DNA of 64,000 bases from Rhizobium mayense (lineage in GTDB: Bacteria; Pseudomonadota; Alphaproteobacteria; Rhizobiales; Rhizobiaceae), in the NCBI RefSeq assembly GCF_030272705.1, contig NZ_JARFYM010000002.1:372001-436000 (forward strand), read 5' to 3'. The notes below the pieces were generated by a model. It was not told where the DNA came from. It ran no database searches and saw only the letters and a program-made list of their open reading frames with translations. This document shows, piece after piece, positions 17,505 through 26,551 of the stretch. The translations under genes were made by a program, and so were the position numbers. The stretch's first letter is position 1, and each line of letters opens with the position of its first letter.

Positions 17505-18482
17505 ATGCCCATTACTCTTCGCCTTGCCCTCCGTGACTGGGACTACATGACGCCTTTGGTCCTGGGCGACGTCTCCTCTTCAAAACTCGACATCAAGGTG
17601 GATCGGGTCGGCACGCTTATCTCCCATGTCGGCAAGAGCGAGGCCCACGATGCAGCGGAAACCTCCTTCAGCCGCTATACGCAATTGCGTATCGACGGTG
17701 ACGACAGCGTGGTCGGCATACCGAATTTCATAATGCGCGGTTTCCGCCACCGCTGTGTTATCACCACGAAAGACAGCCCGATCACGACCTTTGCCCAGCT
17801 CGCCGGCAAGCGTATCGGCGTCACCGGCTGGCGTGACTCCGGCAACACCTGGACGCGTGCGGCACTCCGTCGGGAAGGCGTAGGTGTCGAGGATGCCATG
17901 TGGTATGCCGGTCGCCTTACCGTGGCCCATCCGATCGTTGACCGCCTCGACGGGTTCGGCCGTCCCGGCCGTATCGAGGCGGCACCGGGCGAAAGACCGA
18001 TGGTGCATCTGCTCGAGGAGGGTCGGCTCGACGCAATTTTTACGCCTTTCATGCCGGACGGCTATTTCGCCGGCGGTTCTGGCTTCCGCCAGGTCCTGCC
18101 GGATTTCCGAGCTGCCGAACATCGCTATTTTGCAGATGTGGGTTATGTACCGGGTATGCACCTGATCGGATTTAAAAAGGAATTCGTCGCAGAGCATCCG
18201 TGGGTCATCGCCGAGCTGAGCAACCTGATCGATGAATCGCAGCGCGTCTGGCTGAGCAAGCGGCGCAAATATGCCGACACCACGCCCTTCATGCTCGATG
18301 AGCTGCTGAAATCGGCATCCGAGCTACCCGAAGGCTGGGATGCGAGCGGCTTTGCCGCCAATCGCAAGATGATCGCCGATTTCGCTGGTGAACTGCATGT
18401 GCAGGGCATCCTGCCGCGGTTGATGACGCCGGAAGAACTCTTTCCGTTCGACATCGACGGCAGCCGGACGAGCGCGGCCTAA
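17505..18482 (+). CDS. Periplasmic-binding-fold protein related to 4,5-dihydroxyphthalate decarboxylase, no signal peptide
   Basis: A 325-residue type 2 binding-fold protein. It opens ITLRLALRDWDYMTPLVLGDV, read in two parts, as do dihydroxyphthalate decarboxylase and related NMT1-like proteins. It carries TTFAQLAGKRIGVTGWRDSG and a C-terminal ELFPFDI. There is no signal peptide. I prefer ATG 17505 over GTG 17496. It could be a cytoplasmic decarboxylase-like enzyme or binding protein; true catalytic function cannot be decided. First gene of the MocR-controlled operon, 44 bases before the ABC binding protein. Confidence 0.75.
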   Translation: MPITLRLALRDWDYMTPLVLGDVSSSKLDIKVDRVGTLISHVGKSEAHDAAETSFSRYTQLRIDGDDSVVGIPNFIMRGFRHRCVITTKDSPITTFAQLAGKRIGVTGWRDSGNTWTRAALRREGVGVEDAMWYAGRLTVAHPIVDRLDGFGRPGRIEAAPGERPMVHLLEEGRLDAIFTPFMPDGYFAGGSGFRQVLPDFRAAEHRYFADVGYVPGMHLIGFKKEFVAEHPWVIAELSNLIDESQRVWLSKRRKYADTTPFMLDELLKSASELPEGWDASGFAANRKMIADFAGELHVQGILPRLMTPEELFPFDIDGSRTSAA

Positions 18483-18526
18483 CCATCGATTGAAAATCAG
18501 AGACACAAAGCAAAAGGGGAATGAAT

Positions 18527-19417
18527 ATGTCGCTGAAGAAAATGACCTACCTTGCCGTGGCAAGCCTGATGATGTCGGGCGCCGCCTTCGCGCAGGATGC
18601 TGGTCTGCCGAAACTCTCGGTCAACGCCGATCTGCAGGCCAAGCTACCGGAAGCGATCCGCACCGCCGGCAAGATGATCTCCGTCAACAACGGCTCGTTC
18701 CCTCCCTATGAAATCGTCACCGGGACTAAGTTGACCGGAGCCAGCGCCGACCTGACCGATGCGATCGGTCAGGTGCTCGGCGTGAAGATCGAGCACGAGA
18801 GCGTCAGCGGCCTGCCTGCCATCCTCGCAGGCATCAATTCCGGCCGCTATCAGTTTGCCTTTGGCCCGATCGGCGATTTCAAGAGCCGCGAGGAGGCCAA
18901 TGACTTCGTCGACTGGGTGCAGGAATACGTCGTCTTCGCCGTTCAAAAGGGCAATCCGAAGGGCATCACCTCGCTCGACACCGCATGCGGCCAGCGCATA
19001 GCCGTCATGGCCGGCGGATCGGCCGAAAAGGTGATCCAGGTTCAGGCCGAGAAATGCAAGACAGACGGCAAGGCCGCGGTCGAGGTTCAGTCCTTCACGG
19101 ACCAGCCAAGCTCGATCCTCGCCGTTCGCTCCAAGCGCTCCGACGCCTTCTTCTCTTCGCAGGCACCGCTCACCTATTTCGTGTCGCAGGCAAACGGCCT
19201 GCTCGAGCTGACCGGCGTCGGCCAGAAGAACGGCTTCGAAGATCTCTATCAGGGCGCCGTGGTGCCGAAAGGCTCGCCGCTCGGTCCCATTCTGAAGGAT
19301 GTCGTCAAGGTTCTCATGGACAACGGCACCTATGCCGCCATCATGAAGAAATGGGGCCTTGAGAACAACATGATCAAGGAACCGGGTATCAATCTTGGCG
19401 GGACGTTGCCAAAATGA
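18527..19417 (+). CDS. Amino-acid-type ABC transporter substrate-binding protein
   Basis: A 296-residue family 3 binding protein with a signal peptide ending GAAFAQ and the motif GSFPPYEIVTGTKLTGASADL, read in two pieces. ATG 18527 is better spaced from the AAGGGGA site than ATG 18521, which would start right against it. It overlaps the permease gene by 4 bases. Ligands of this family are polar amino acids, opines and similar compounds. The downstream amidohydrolase suggests an N-acylated amino acid or amide. Confidence 0.9.
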   Translation: MSLKKMTYLAVASLMMSGAAFAQDAGLPKLSVNADLQAKLPEAIRTAGKMISVNNGSFPPYEIVTGTKLTGASADLTDAIGQVLGVKIEHESVSGLPAILAGINSGRYQFAFGPIGDFKSREEANDFVDWVQEYVVFAVQKGNPKGITSLDTACGQRIAVMAGGSAEKVIQVQAEKCKTDGKAAVEVQSFTDQPSSILAVRSKRSDAFFSSQAPLTYFVSQANGLLELTGVGQKNGFEDLYQGAVVPKGSPLGPILKDVVKVLMDNGTYAAIMKKWGLENNMIKEPGINLGGTLPK

Positions 19418-20358
19418 GCAGAAATGCCGGAAACATCGCATCGCCATTCGGCGATGCGTCCGAACGCGATGTGGCGAATGCCCACACACCGTTCCCGAAG
19501 GGCCGTGTGGCGGCCTGGGTCATAACACTGTTGATCGCGGCCTATTGCGCCTGGTCGGTCGGCCATAACGAAAACTTCGGCTGGCACGTCGTCGCCCAAT
19601 ATTTCTTCGATCCCGTCGTCATCAGCGGCCTCTATGTCTCTCTCGGTCTGACTGTTGTTGCCATGGCCTTCGGCATCGTGCTCGGCCTGCTGTTGGCGAT
19701 CGCCCGACTGTCCAAGGATACGCTCGCAAGCTCCCTGGCCTCGCTCTACATTTGGTTCTTCCGGGGCACGCCGCTGCTGGTACAGCTGATCTTCTGGTAC
19801 AATCTCTCCACGCTCTTCCCGACGCTGTCGATCGGCATCCCCTTCGGCCCGACATTCATTAGCTGGGACACGAATTCGGTCATCAGCCCGATGACAGCGG
19901 CCATCGCCGGCCTGGCGCTCAACGAAGCGGCCTATATGGCTGAGATCATTCGCGGCGGCTTGCTCTCGGTCGACAGGGGCCAGTTCGAGACGGCGGAAGC
20001 CTTCGGCATGACGCGTATCCGTGCGCTCCGCCGCATCATCATCCCTCAAGCCATGCGCTCGATCGTGCCGCCGACGGGCAACCAGCTCATCAGCATGATC
20101 AAGGCAACGTCTCTCGTCAGCGTCATCGCGATGGCGGACCTGCTCTACTCCGTGCAGTCGATCTATAACCGCACCTTCGAGGTCATCCCGATGCTGCTCG
20201 TCGCGGTCATCTGGTACCTGCTGATCACGTCGGTGCTGAATATCGGCCAGAGTTACATCGAGCGCCACTATAGCCGCGCCGACCGCCGCGCCGGCACAAC
20301 AAAGGCCGCAAAGGACAGCACACCGGCGCTCGTGCCGGCACAGGAGGCGGGTCAGTGA
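19414..20358 (+). CDS. Amino-acid-type ABC transporter permease
   Basis: A 314-residue HisM/GlnP family permease. A long cytoplasmic N-terminus (about 35 residues) precedes the membrane spans, and the EAA-like loop lies at [21 protein letters not shown]. It is the only permease in this operon, so it probably works as a homodimer. It overlaps the ATPase gene, whose GTG start shares bases with this stop codon. Confidence 0.92.
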   Translation: MSRNAGNIASPFGDASERDVANAHTPFPKGRVAAWVITLLIAAYCAWSVGHNENFGWHVVAQYFFDPVVISGLYVSLGLTVVAMAFGIVLGLLLAIARLSKDTLASSLASLYIWFFRGTPLLVQLIFWYNLSTLFPTLSIGIPFGPTFISWDTNSVISPMTAAIAGLALNEAAYMAEIIRGGLLSVDRGQFETAEAFGMTRIRALRRIIIPQAMRSIVPPTGNQLISMIKATSLVSVIAMADLLYSVQSIYNRTFEVIPMLLVAVIWYLLITSVLNIGQSYIERHYSRADRRAGTTKAAKDSTPALVPAQEAGQ

Positions 20359-21134
20359 ACCCTATCGTCAATATGCCGCCGCTGGTACAGGCGCGTAACG
20401 TTCACAAGTCCTTCGAGAGCCTCGAAGTGCTGAAAGGCATCGACCTCGATGTGACGCCGGGCGAAGTGGTCGTTATCCTCGGGCCATCGGGATCGGGCAA
20501 ATCGACCTTCCTGCGTTGCATCAATCATCTGGAATCGATCAATCGCGGATCGATCGAAGTGGATGGAGAGCAGATCGGCTACCGGCTGAACAAGGGGCGA
20601 CTTGTAAAGCTGTCCAACCATGCGATCGCTCTGCAGCGGCGCAAGATCGGCATGGTGTTCCAGCAGTTCAATCTCTACCCGCATATGACGGCGCTGCAGA
20701 ACGTCATCGAGGCACCGATCGGCATCCACGGCGAAAGCCGGAAGCAGGCGACCGAGAATGCGCTGGCACTGTTGGACCGCGTCGGGCTTTCAGCCAAGGC
20801 CAACAACTACCCGCGGCAGCTTTCCGGCGGCCAGCAGCAGCGCGTGGCGATTGCGAGAGCATTGGCGATCAAGCCGAAGCTGATGCTGTTCGACGAACCG
20901 ACCTCTGCGCTGGATCCTGAACTCGTCGGCGAGGTGCTCGCCACCATGCGCGACCTTGCCAAGCAGGGCTTGACGATGATCGTCGTTACCCACGAGATCG
21001 GCTTCGCCCGCGAAGCGGCAGACCGAGTCGTCTTCATGGACGGCGGCAAGATCGTCGAGCAGGGCAAGCCGGAGGATGTAATCGGCAATCCGCAGCATCC
21101 CCGCACAAGAAGCTTCCTATCGCGCTTCATCTAG
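20355..21134 (+). CDS. Amino-acid-type ABC transporter ATP-binding protein (GlnQ/HisP type)
   Basis: A 259-residue ATPase with Walker [10 protein letters not shown], signature [14 protein letters not shown] and Walker [15 protein letters not shown]. It starts with GTG at 20355, supported by GGAGGCGGG just upstream and overlap with the permease stop. It has an unusual short insertion before the Q-loop ([21 protein letters not shown]) common in a subset of these ATPases. Confidence 0.93.
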   Translation: MNPIVNMPPLVQARNVHKSFESLEVLKGIDLDVTPGEVVVILGPSGSGKSTFLRCINHLESINRGSIEVDGEQIGYRLNKGRLVKLSNHAIALQRRKIGMVFQQFNLYPHMTALQNVIEAPIGIHGESRKQATENALALLDRVGLSAKANNYPRQLSGGQQQRVAIARALAIKPKLMLFDEPTSALDPELVGEVLATMRDLAKQGLTMIVVTHEIGFAREAADRVVFMDGGKIVEQGKPEDVIGNPQHPRTRSFLSRFI

Positions 21135-21213
21135 CGCGGCAGCACCATCATCAGTTAGGCCGGCACGCAATATGGCGGATGGCGGCTCAAGCGAACAAAC
21201 CTTTGGAATTGCC

Positions 21214-22398
21214 ATGACCCTCGACAACGATTTCGCACGCCTGTCGGACTTCGAACCGATGAAGGCCGAACTGACCGGCATCCGCGAGCATCTTCACGCC
21301 AATCCCGAGCTCTCCTTCGAGGAAGCGAAAACCGCGCGATTCGTGGCCGAGAAACTGGAGGCTTGGGGCTACGAGGTGACGCGCAATGTCGGCGGCCATG
21401 GCGTCGTCGCCCGGCTGACAGTCGGAGCCGGCAAGAAAAGCATCGCAATCCGCGCGGACATGGACGCCCTGCCGATCGTCGAACAGACCGGCCGCCCCTA
21501 TGCGAGCAAGGTGCCGGGCAAGATGCATGCCTGCGGTCATGATGGCCACACGACCATGCTTTTGGGCGCCGCTGAATATCTAGCCCGCACGCGCCGTTTC
21601 AACGGCACAGTGAACCTGATCTTCCAGCCAGCCGAAGAAGCAGGCGTCATCAGCGGTGCACAAGCGATGATCAAGGACGGCCTGTTCGAGCGTTTCCCCT
21701 TCGACGCGATTTTCGGCCTGCACAATCACCCAGGCGCCCCGGAAGGTACTTGGCTGATGCGTTCCGGGCCGCTGATGGCGGCAGCCGATACCGTCGAGAT
21801 CACCATCACGGGCAAGGGCGGCCATGCCTCGCGGCCGCATCTGACCATCGATCCCATCGTGGTCGCCTGCAATCTCGTCGTCAGCCTACAGACGGTGGTT
21901 GCCCGCAGCATCGACCCGACGCAGACGGCTGTCGTGACGGTTGGCACCATCCACGCCGGCGAAGCATCGAATGTCATTCCCGAAAGCGCGAAGATGGCGC
22001 TAAGCGTGCGCTCCTTCGATCCGAATATCCGCGAACTTCTCGAAACGAGAATTCGCAAGCTGGCGCAATCCGTCGCCGAAGGTTACGGCGCCAGCGTCGA
22101 TATCGACTACGTCCACGGCTATCCGGTCGTCGTCAATTCGGAGAAGGAAACCGAATTTGCGCGCATGGTGGCCGAGGAACTCGTCGGCGCAGATAACGTC
22201 GGCCTATGCAATCTCATTCCAGGCAGCGAGGACTTCTCCTATTTCCTGGAACACAAGCCCGGCAGCTTCCTGCGCCTCGGCAACGGCGTCGATTCCCCAA
22301 TCCTGCACAGCGCCAAATATGACTTCGCCGACGAAAGCCTCACTGCTGGCGCCGCCATGTGGGCGCGACTGACCGAGCGCTATCTCGACGCAGATTAG
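21214..22398 (+). CDS. M20D family amidohydrolase (hippurate hydrolase/aminoacylase-like)
   Basis: A 394-residue cytoplasmic metallohydrolase that cleaves N-acyl amino acids or related amides. It has the metal motif HACGHDGHT with the family cysteine, PAEEAG with the catalytic glutamate pair, and a dimerisation domain with GKGGHASRPH. I chose ATG 21214; the longer start at 21172 lacks a ribosome site. It follows the ABC importer by 79 bases and probably hydrolyses the imported substrate. Confidence 0.9.
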   Translation: MTLDNDFARLSDFEPMKAELTGIREHLHANPELSFEEAKTARFVAEKLEAWGYEVTRNVGGHGVVARLTVGAGKKSIAIRADMDALPIVEQTGRPYASKVPGKMHACGHDGHTTMLLGAAEYLARTRRFNGTVNLIFQPAEEAGVISGAQAMIKDGLFERFPFDAIFGLHNHPGAPEGTWLMRSGPLMAAADTVEITITGKGGHASRPHLTIDPIVVACNLVVSLQTVVARSIDPTQTAVVTVGTIHAGEASNVIPESAKMALSVRSFDPNIRELLETRIRKLAQSVAEGYGASVDIDYVHGYPVVVNSEKETEFARMVAEELVGADNVGLCNLIPGSEDFSYFLEHKPGSFLRLGNGVDSPILHSAKYDFADESLTAGAAMWARLTERYLDAD

Positions 22399-22479
22399 CA
22401 GGGCAGGGATTTCGGGCGGCGAGTGCACTCAGGGCTGCCGACAAAGACGCCTTCCCGGCCAAACCGTGCGTGCGATGGG

Positions 22480-22893
22480 TTACCAGCCATAGCTGAAGGT
22501 GACGCCGCTGCCACCGTCGCCATCCTGTTCGATATTGGCGGCGGTGCGCCTGCCGAACTGGAAAATGCCGTAGGCATTGTCATTGCCATTCTGCTGCAGA
22601 GTGGCGGAGTGGCCATCGCCCCGCTGCTGGATGATACCAAGATCACCGCGACCGTTCTGGCCGATGCCGGCGGCATTGCCGTGTCCCGATTGGCGGATGC
22701 TGGCGTTGTGCCAGCCGCGATACATCGAATAGAGACGCAGACCGGTTGCCAGCACGCCAGCGTCTTCAGCGCCGGGCGGTGCATAGGTCGCCGAAATCCA
22801 ACCTCCGGCCTGAGCCGGCGCGGTCAGAGCCACCTGACCTATGCTGCCGGCAAGAAGAGCAGCGGCAAGCGTCTTGAACATGATGCGGGTCAT
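22480..22893 (-). CDS. Curlin-repeat protein (CsgA/CsgB-like)
   Basis: A 137-residue secreted protein with a signal peptide (ending APAQA). The mature part carries about four curlin repeats of the QxGxxNxxxxxQ type, for example IRQSGHGNAAGIGQNG, IIQQRGDGHSATLQQNG and IFQFGRRTAANIEQDG. Such repeats stack into amyloid fibres outside the cell. A GGAG site lies 7 bases before the ATG. A terminator separates it from csgH upstream, so it probably has its own promoter. Major versus nucleator subunit cannot be told. Confidence 0.85.
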   Translation of the reverse strand: MTRIMFKTLAAALLAGSIGQVALTAPAQAGGWISATYAPPGAEDAGVLATGLRLYSMYRGWHNASIRQSGHGNAAGIGQNGRGDLGIIQQRGDGHSATLQQNGNDNAYGIFQFGRRTAANIEQDGDGGSGVTFSYGW

Positions 22894-23005
22894 CCCTCGT
22901 CTCCATTTTTCGGCTGCCTTCAGCCTGGAAACAACTTTCCCATATTGCTGCTGAACGGCGCCGGAATTCGCCGTTCAACTGTCGTTCAATCTTCTTCGGC
23001 TCAGC

Positions 23006-23031
23006 AAAAAGGGCGCCGAAGATCGACGCCC
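23006..23031 (-). terminator. Rho-independent terminator after csgH
   Basis: On the minus strand a 9-bp stem GGGCGTCGA/TCGGCGCCC with one G-T pair and a 3-base loop is followed by TTTTT. It lies 37 bases after the csgH stop codon and would end the csgA-csgH transcript before the second curlin gene. Confidence 0.85.
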
Positions 23032-23067
23032 TCTTACTCAACGGATTCGCAAACGAGGCCGATGCGA

Positions 23068-23469
23068 TCAGGTCGCGCCACCAACCCGTTGCGTGCAGCC
23101 GACGCGCTGACCACCGACGCTCATGTCGAGCACGGCGTCATAGACACCACCTTTCGCATCGAGGGTTACGGTGCCGAGCGTGGCGGATTGGCCTGGCGCG
23201 GCATGAAAGTCACCTGACTGTTCGATATTCGTGCCACCGGTACGGCCGACGCTTTCGACATGGAAGGAATAGGTGCCGCTCACGCTCTTATCGGCGTGAG
23301 CGACCGCCTCCAGCGCCAGCATGCCGCCCTCGGGCGTGGCACTGATCTCGCAGCGCAGCGGCGCGCCGGACTGGCCTGCACCGGCCATGGTCGCGAGCGC
23401 ACCCGCGGAAACCAGGACCACGGCGAGTGCCGTCGTGATGCGGCGGGGATGATTGACGATGCCATGCAT
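23068..23469 (-). CDS. csgH: CsgH-like curli assembly chaperone
   Basis: A 133-residue periplasmic protein with an N-terminal signal segment (ITTALAVVLVSAGALATMA). The mature immunoglobulin-like part begins APLRCEISATPEGG and ends with GCTQRVGGA, so two cysteines could pair. CsgH is the alphaproteobacterial curli protein that holds CsgA unpolymerised in the periplasm. Position between two curlin-repeat genes supports the call. Transcription ends at the hairpin at 23006-23031. Confidence 0.8.
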   Translation of the reverse strand: MHGIVNHPRRITTALAVVLVSAGALATMAGAGQSGAPLRCEISATPEGGMLALEAVAHADKSVSGTYSFHVESVGRTGGTNIEQSGDFHAAPGQSATLGTVTLDAKGGVYDAVLDMSVGGQRVGCTQRVGGAT

Positions 23470-23540
23470 GGTTCGTCTCCTAGAGGTTCGTCAGCGGCGA
23501 CCGCGGTAATTTTCCGCGGCCGCTCGGCTGATGCTGCCGA

Positions 23541-23978
23541 TCACGGGCAAGCCTGGACGAAGGCGGCGACGTTGCCGCTGCCGCCCTGGCTGACGTTGGC
23601 GTTGCAGCCATGGCCCACCTGCACGCCAGCGGCGATGTTGCCGTTGCCGTCCTGGGTGAGGATCGTGGTGTGGTTGGAGCCGAACTGACCGATGCCGGCG
23701 ACATTATGGTTGCCGTACTGGTAGGTGGCACCATAGTTGCCGACACCTTGCTGACCGATGGCCGAAAGATTGTGACTGCCGTATTGCTGGCCGACCATTC
23801 TGTTGTAGCCTCCGTCCTGATAGACCCGGATACGGTTTCTGAAGCCATTCTGGGCACCGCCCGCCGAGTTCGACCAGCCATATTGCTCGATGTTCACATC
23901 GTTGGCCATGGCAGGGGCAACGGCGGTAAGGCCGACAAGAGCGACAAGCGCGGATGCGATGAGAGAATTGCGGATCAT
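23541..23978 (-). CDS. csgA: Curlin-repeat major subunit-like protein (CsgA-like)
   Basis: A 145-residue secreted protein. Signal peptide ends APAMAN; the mature part is built of five to six repeats of the form QxGxxNxxxxxQ, such as IGQQGVGNYGATYQYGNHN and LTQDGNGNIAAGVQVG. ATG 23978 has a GGAG site 8 bases upstream; the frame extends further to 24176 but without curlin character. It is transcribed together with csgH. No csgE, csgF or csgG secretion gene is in this window. Confidence 0.85.
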   Translation of the reverse strand: MIRNSLIASALVALVGLTAVAPAMANDVNIEQYGWSNSAGGAQNGFRNRIRVYQDGGYNRMVGQQYGSHNLSAIGQQGVGNYGATYQYGNHNVAGIGQFGSNHTTILTQDGNGNIAAGVQVGHGCNANVSQGGSGNVAAFVQACP

Positions 23979-24207
23979 GAGAGCGTCTCCATTGGCGGAC
24001 GGGACCGCGGGTTGAACAGCTTCCTTGTAAGCGATGCCGTTCGAACGGATGCTGAAGGCACTATTCAGTTGCGGTTCAGAAGGATTTACGCCGGGTGGAG
24101 ATGACTGCGGATCGGCGCACGCGCGGACGAACGTAGGTCGCCGGAAGGCGCTCCGATGCGTTTGATCGGCGGTCACGCATCGATCACAAGCTTCGAAAGG
24201 TCCTTGG

Positions 24208-24282
24208 CTAGTCTAGCCGGATGGCGGTCGCCTGACCGGTGCCCTGGCTGGCACCGGTAATGATAGCGACTGTGTCGGACAC
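24208..24282 (-). pseudogene. N-terminal stub of a short-chain dehydrogenase
   Basis: Downstream of the hydrolase gene, a 24-codon frame from GTG 24282 reads the start of an SDR, with TVAIITGASQGTGQATAIRL (the TGxxxGxG cofactor motif), then hits TAG at 24208. Nothing of the remaining 220 or so residues is visible in the following sequence. A truncated gene left by deletion is the simplest reading. Confidence 0.65.
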
Positions 24283-24303
24283 GGCTTCGCTCTTTTGCGA
24301 GCT

Positions 24304-25143
24304 TCAGCCAAGGAAATCACGGATTGCAGCGGCAATTTCTCCCGCATGAGTTTCGAGCGCGAAGTGACCAGTCTCGAAAAACTTGATCACCGCCTCCGGA
24401 ATGTCTCGGCGAAAGGCCTCAGCACCCGGCGGAAGGAAGAAGGGGTCGTTCTTGCCCCAGACCGCGAGGAGGCGTGGCTTGTGGTTGCGGAAATAGTCCT
24501 GGAACGTTGGATAGAGCGCCACATTGCTCTTGTAATCGCCCATGAGATCGAGTTGCACAGTTTCTGCGCCCGGCCGCGACAGGTAGAAATTGTCCAGTGA
24601 ATAGCCGTCCGGCGAAATCCTGGCGGCATCCGGAACGCCGTGGGTGTATTGCCAGATCGTCGTCTCCGGTCCCAGGAATGCCTTCAGTGCGTTGCGGTTT
24701 TTCTCCGTCGCATTCTGCCAATAGGCCTGGATCGGGTTCCAGCCCTCGCTGAGGCCCTCCTCATAAGCATTGCCATTCTGGGAGATAATGGCCGTGATGC
24801 GCTCCGGATGTTTCACCGCCAGACGGAAGCCGGTCGGCGCGCCGTAGTCGAAGACATAGACGGCATAGCTATCGAATCCGACGATCTCGGTGAAACGGTC
24901 GATCGTGTTTGCAATGCTATCGAAACTGTTGGCGACAGGATCGTCCGACTGGCCGAAGCCCGGAAGGTCAGGCGCGATGATATGATACCGGTCTGCCAGC
25001 AGCGGGATCAGATCGCGGAACATGTGGCTCGAGGTTGGAAAGCCGTGCAGCAGCAACAGTTTTGCGGCGCCCTTCGTGCCTGCTTCGCGATAGAAGATCT
25101 TGGTGCCATCGACTGTGACTGTGCGGTAGGTGATCGTGGTCAT
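24304..25143 (-). CDS. Alpha/beta hydrolase, haloalkane dehalogenase/epoxide hydrolase-like
   Basis: A 279-residue cytoplasmic hydrolase. HGFP (33-36) forms the oxyanion region, Asp99 (VFDYGAP) is the nucleophile in place of serine, and TGHFALETH near the end supplies the catalytic histidine. An aspartate nucleophile is typical of haloalkane dehalogenases and epoxide hydrolases. It is the last intact gene of a minus-strand set (25827-26537, TMEM175-like, this gene, SDR stub) probably driven from the GTAAC operator region. Confidence 0.85.
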   Translation of the reverse strand: MTTITYRTVTVDGTKIFYREAGTKGAAKLLLLHGFPTSSHMFRDLIPLLADRYHIIAPDLPGFGQSDDPVANSFDSIANTIDRFTEIVGFDSYAVYVFDYGAPTGFRLAVKHPERITAIISQNGNAYEEGLSEGWNPIQAYWQNATEKNRNALKAFLGPETTIWQYTHGVPDAARISPDGYSLDNFYLSRPGAETVQLDLMGDYKSNVALYPTFQDYFRNHKPRLLAVWGKNDPFFLPPGAEAFRRDIPEAVIKFFETGHFALETHAGEIAAAIRDFLG

Positions 25144-25156
25144 GGTGATGTTTCCT

Positions 25157-25792
25157 TCAGTTGATGTGGTTGGGGCTGTGATGGGCGGCGGCCGGCGACC
25201 GCCGTGTTGCTGTTGGCCGGCTAAAAATCTCAGGTCGCAGGTAGAGCAGCAGGGCGCAGCAGATCAGGCCAAAGCCGAGGAGCGGCAGAGCTGGCGCCGT
25301 CAGGCCGGCGGCGATGAACGTGGCAAGACCGAGCAGGGTCCGCCGGCGGGCAAGCCTCCGGGTCTGTTCAGGCACGTCAGCGACCGCGGCATGATTGAGA
25401 ATTTCTCGCTCGAAAAGCAGGTAGGCTAGATTGACGAGCACAAACACCGCCGCATAGGCGGCGACTGGAACCGGTGCCAGGTCCGTGCGTGCCATCCAGG
25501 CCGTCGTAAAGGGCAGCAGCGAGACAAGGAACAAATGCGCGAAATTGATCCAGATGAGTTTCGGCGAGGCATAGGGCACCAGCCGTAGCAGATGATGGTG
25601 ATTGACCCAGATGATGGCGATGAACAGGTAGCTCAGTCCATAGCTCAGCAGCGTCTGCCCGAGTGCGAGAATGGCTTCAACGCTTGCACTCTCGGGCGCC
25701 TTCAGCTCCAGCGCCATGAGCGTAATTATGACGGCGATCATGCCGTCCGAAAACGCACCGACGCGCTCTGTCGTAACCTTGTGCTCGTGCAT
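25157..25792 (-). CDS. TMEM175-like (DUF1211) membrane protein
   Basis: A 211-residue integral membrane protein. It begins near MHEHKVTTERVGAFSDG, whose RxxxFSDG is the hallmark of the TMEM175/DUF1211 family of potassium-permeable channels, and has about five hydrophobic segments with HHHLLR between the second and third. ATG 25792 follows GAGGAGC; the 22 extra upstream codons are not needed. It sits between two hydrolase genes with 13-34 base gaps, so co-transcription is likely. Channel activity is an inference from the family. Confidence 0.8.
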   Translation of the reverse strand: MHEHKVTTERVGAFSDGMIAVIITLMALELKAPESASVEAILALGQTLLSYGLSYLFIAIIWVNHHHLLRLVPYASPKLIWINFAHLFLVSLLPFTTAWMARTDLAPVPVAAYAAVFVLVNLAYLLFEREILNHAAVADVPEQTRRLARRRTLLGLATFIAAGLTAPALPLLGFGLICCALLLYLRPEIFSRPTATRRSPAAAHHSPNHIN

Positions 25793-25826
25793 TTGCCTGC
25801 TCCTCAAAGTCGATTGGCCAGTGAAT

Positions 25827-26537
25827 TCAGGTCCCGGCAACACTTGCCGCGGCTTCACGGATGACTTGCAGCACCGCCTCCGGCGCAGTCACCATGGGTG
25901 AATGATCGACCGGGAAAGACCGCTGAACCGCCTGCATGCGGTCTGCCATGAAGCGCTGGTTGGCAGCGGCGATCATTCGGTCATCTTCGGCGACCAGATA
26001 CCAGGAGGCACGATCCTTCCAGAGCGGCCGCGCGACTGGCGCCATGATGCAGGCGGGCGATATCGGCCTTTGCACAGCGGAAAGCACCGCCAGTTCGTCG
26101 TTACTCGCGTTCTGTGCATAGGCTGCCGCGAAGGCTTCACGCGGATAATAGATCGATCCGTTTTCGTCGGGCGCAAGCTGCGGCGCATGCGGATCGAGTT
26201 CGCCGCGATAGAAGACATCGGCAACCGTCTCGCCTTCGTCCGGAGCGAGAGCCGCGACATAAACGAGCGCCTTTACATTTTCATTCCTCACACCAGCGAT
26301 AACCGCTCCGGCGTAGGCATGGCCAACGAGAACAACCGGTGCCGCCACACGATGCAGCGCATGCTCAAGCGCTTCGACGTCGTCGGCATAGGATGTCAAA
26401 GGCAAGGGTGCCGCGGTCACGGCAAAGCCCTCGGCCGCAAGCGGCTTGATCACCTTCGACCAGCCGGAGCCATCCGCCCAGGCGCCATGGACGAGCATAA
26501 TGTGCGTAGTCTGCTGATGCGTTGACTGAGGTGACAT
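25827..26537 (-). CDS. Alpha/beta hydrolase-fold protein with Ala at the nucleophile position
   Basis: A 236-residue protein of the EstC/salicylate-esterase-like branch (MLVHGAWADGSGW at the start). The nucleophile elbow reads GHAYAG, so Ala74 replaces the usual serine. The late acid (AEDDRMI) and histidine (VDHSPM) are kept. It may be a non-hydrolytic member, or use another residue. ATG 26537 follows AAGGAG; the very long upstream frame to 27296 is antisense to the CGNR gene. First gene after the divergent operator region. Confidence 0.85.
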   Translation of the reverse strand: MSPQSTHQQTTHIMLVHGAWADGSGWSKVIKPLAAEGFAVTAAPLPLTSYADDVEALEHALHRVAAPVVLVGHAYAGAVIAGVRNENVKALVYVAALAPDEGETVADVFYRGELDPHAPQLAPDENGSIYYPREAFAAAYAQNASNDELAVLSAVQRPISPACIMAPVARPLWKDRASWYLVAEDDRMIAAANQRFMADRMQAVQRSFPVDHSPMVTAPEAVLQVIREAAASVAGT

Positions 26538-26551
26538 CCAAGTTCTCCTTC

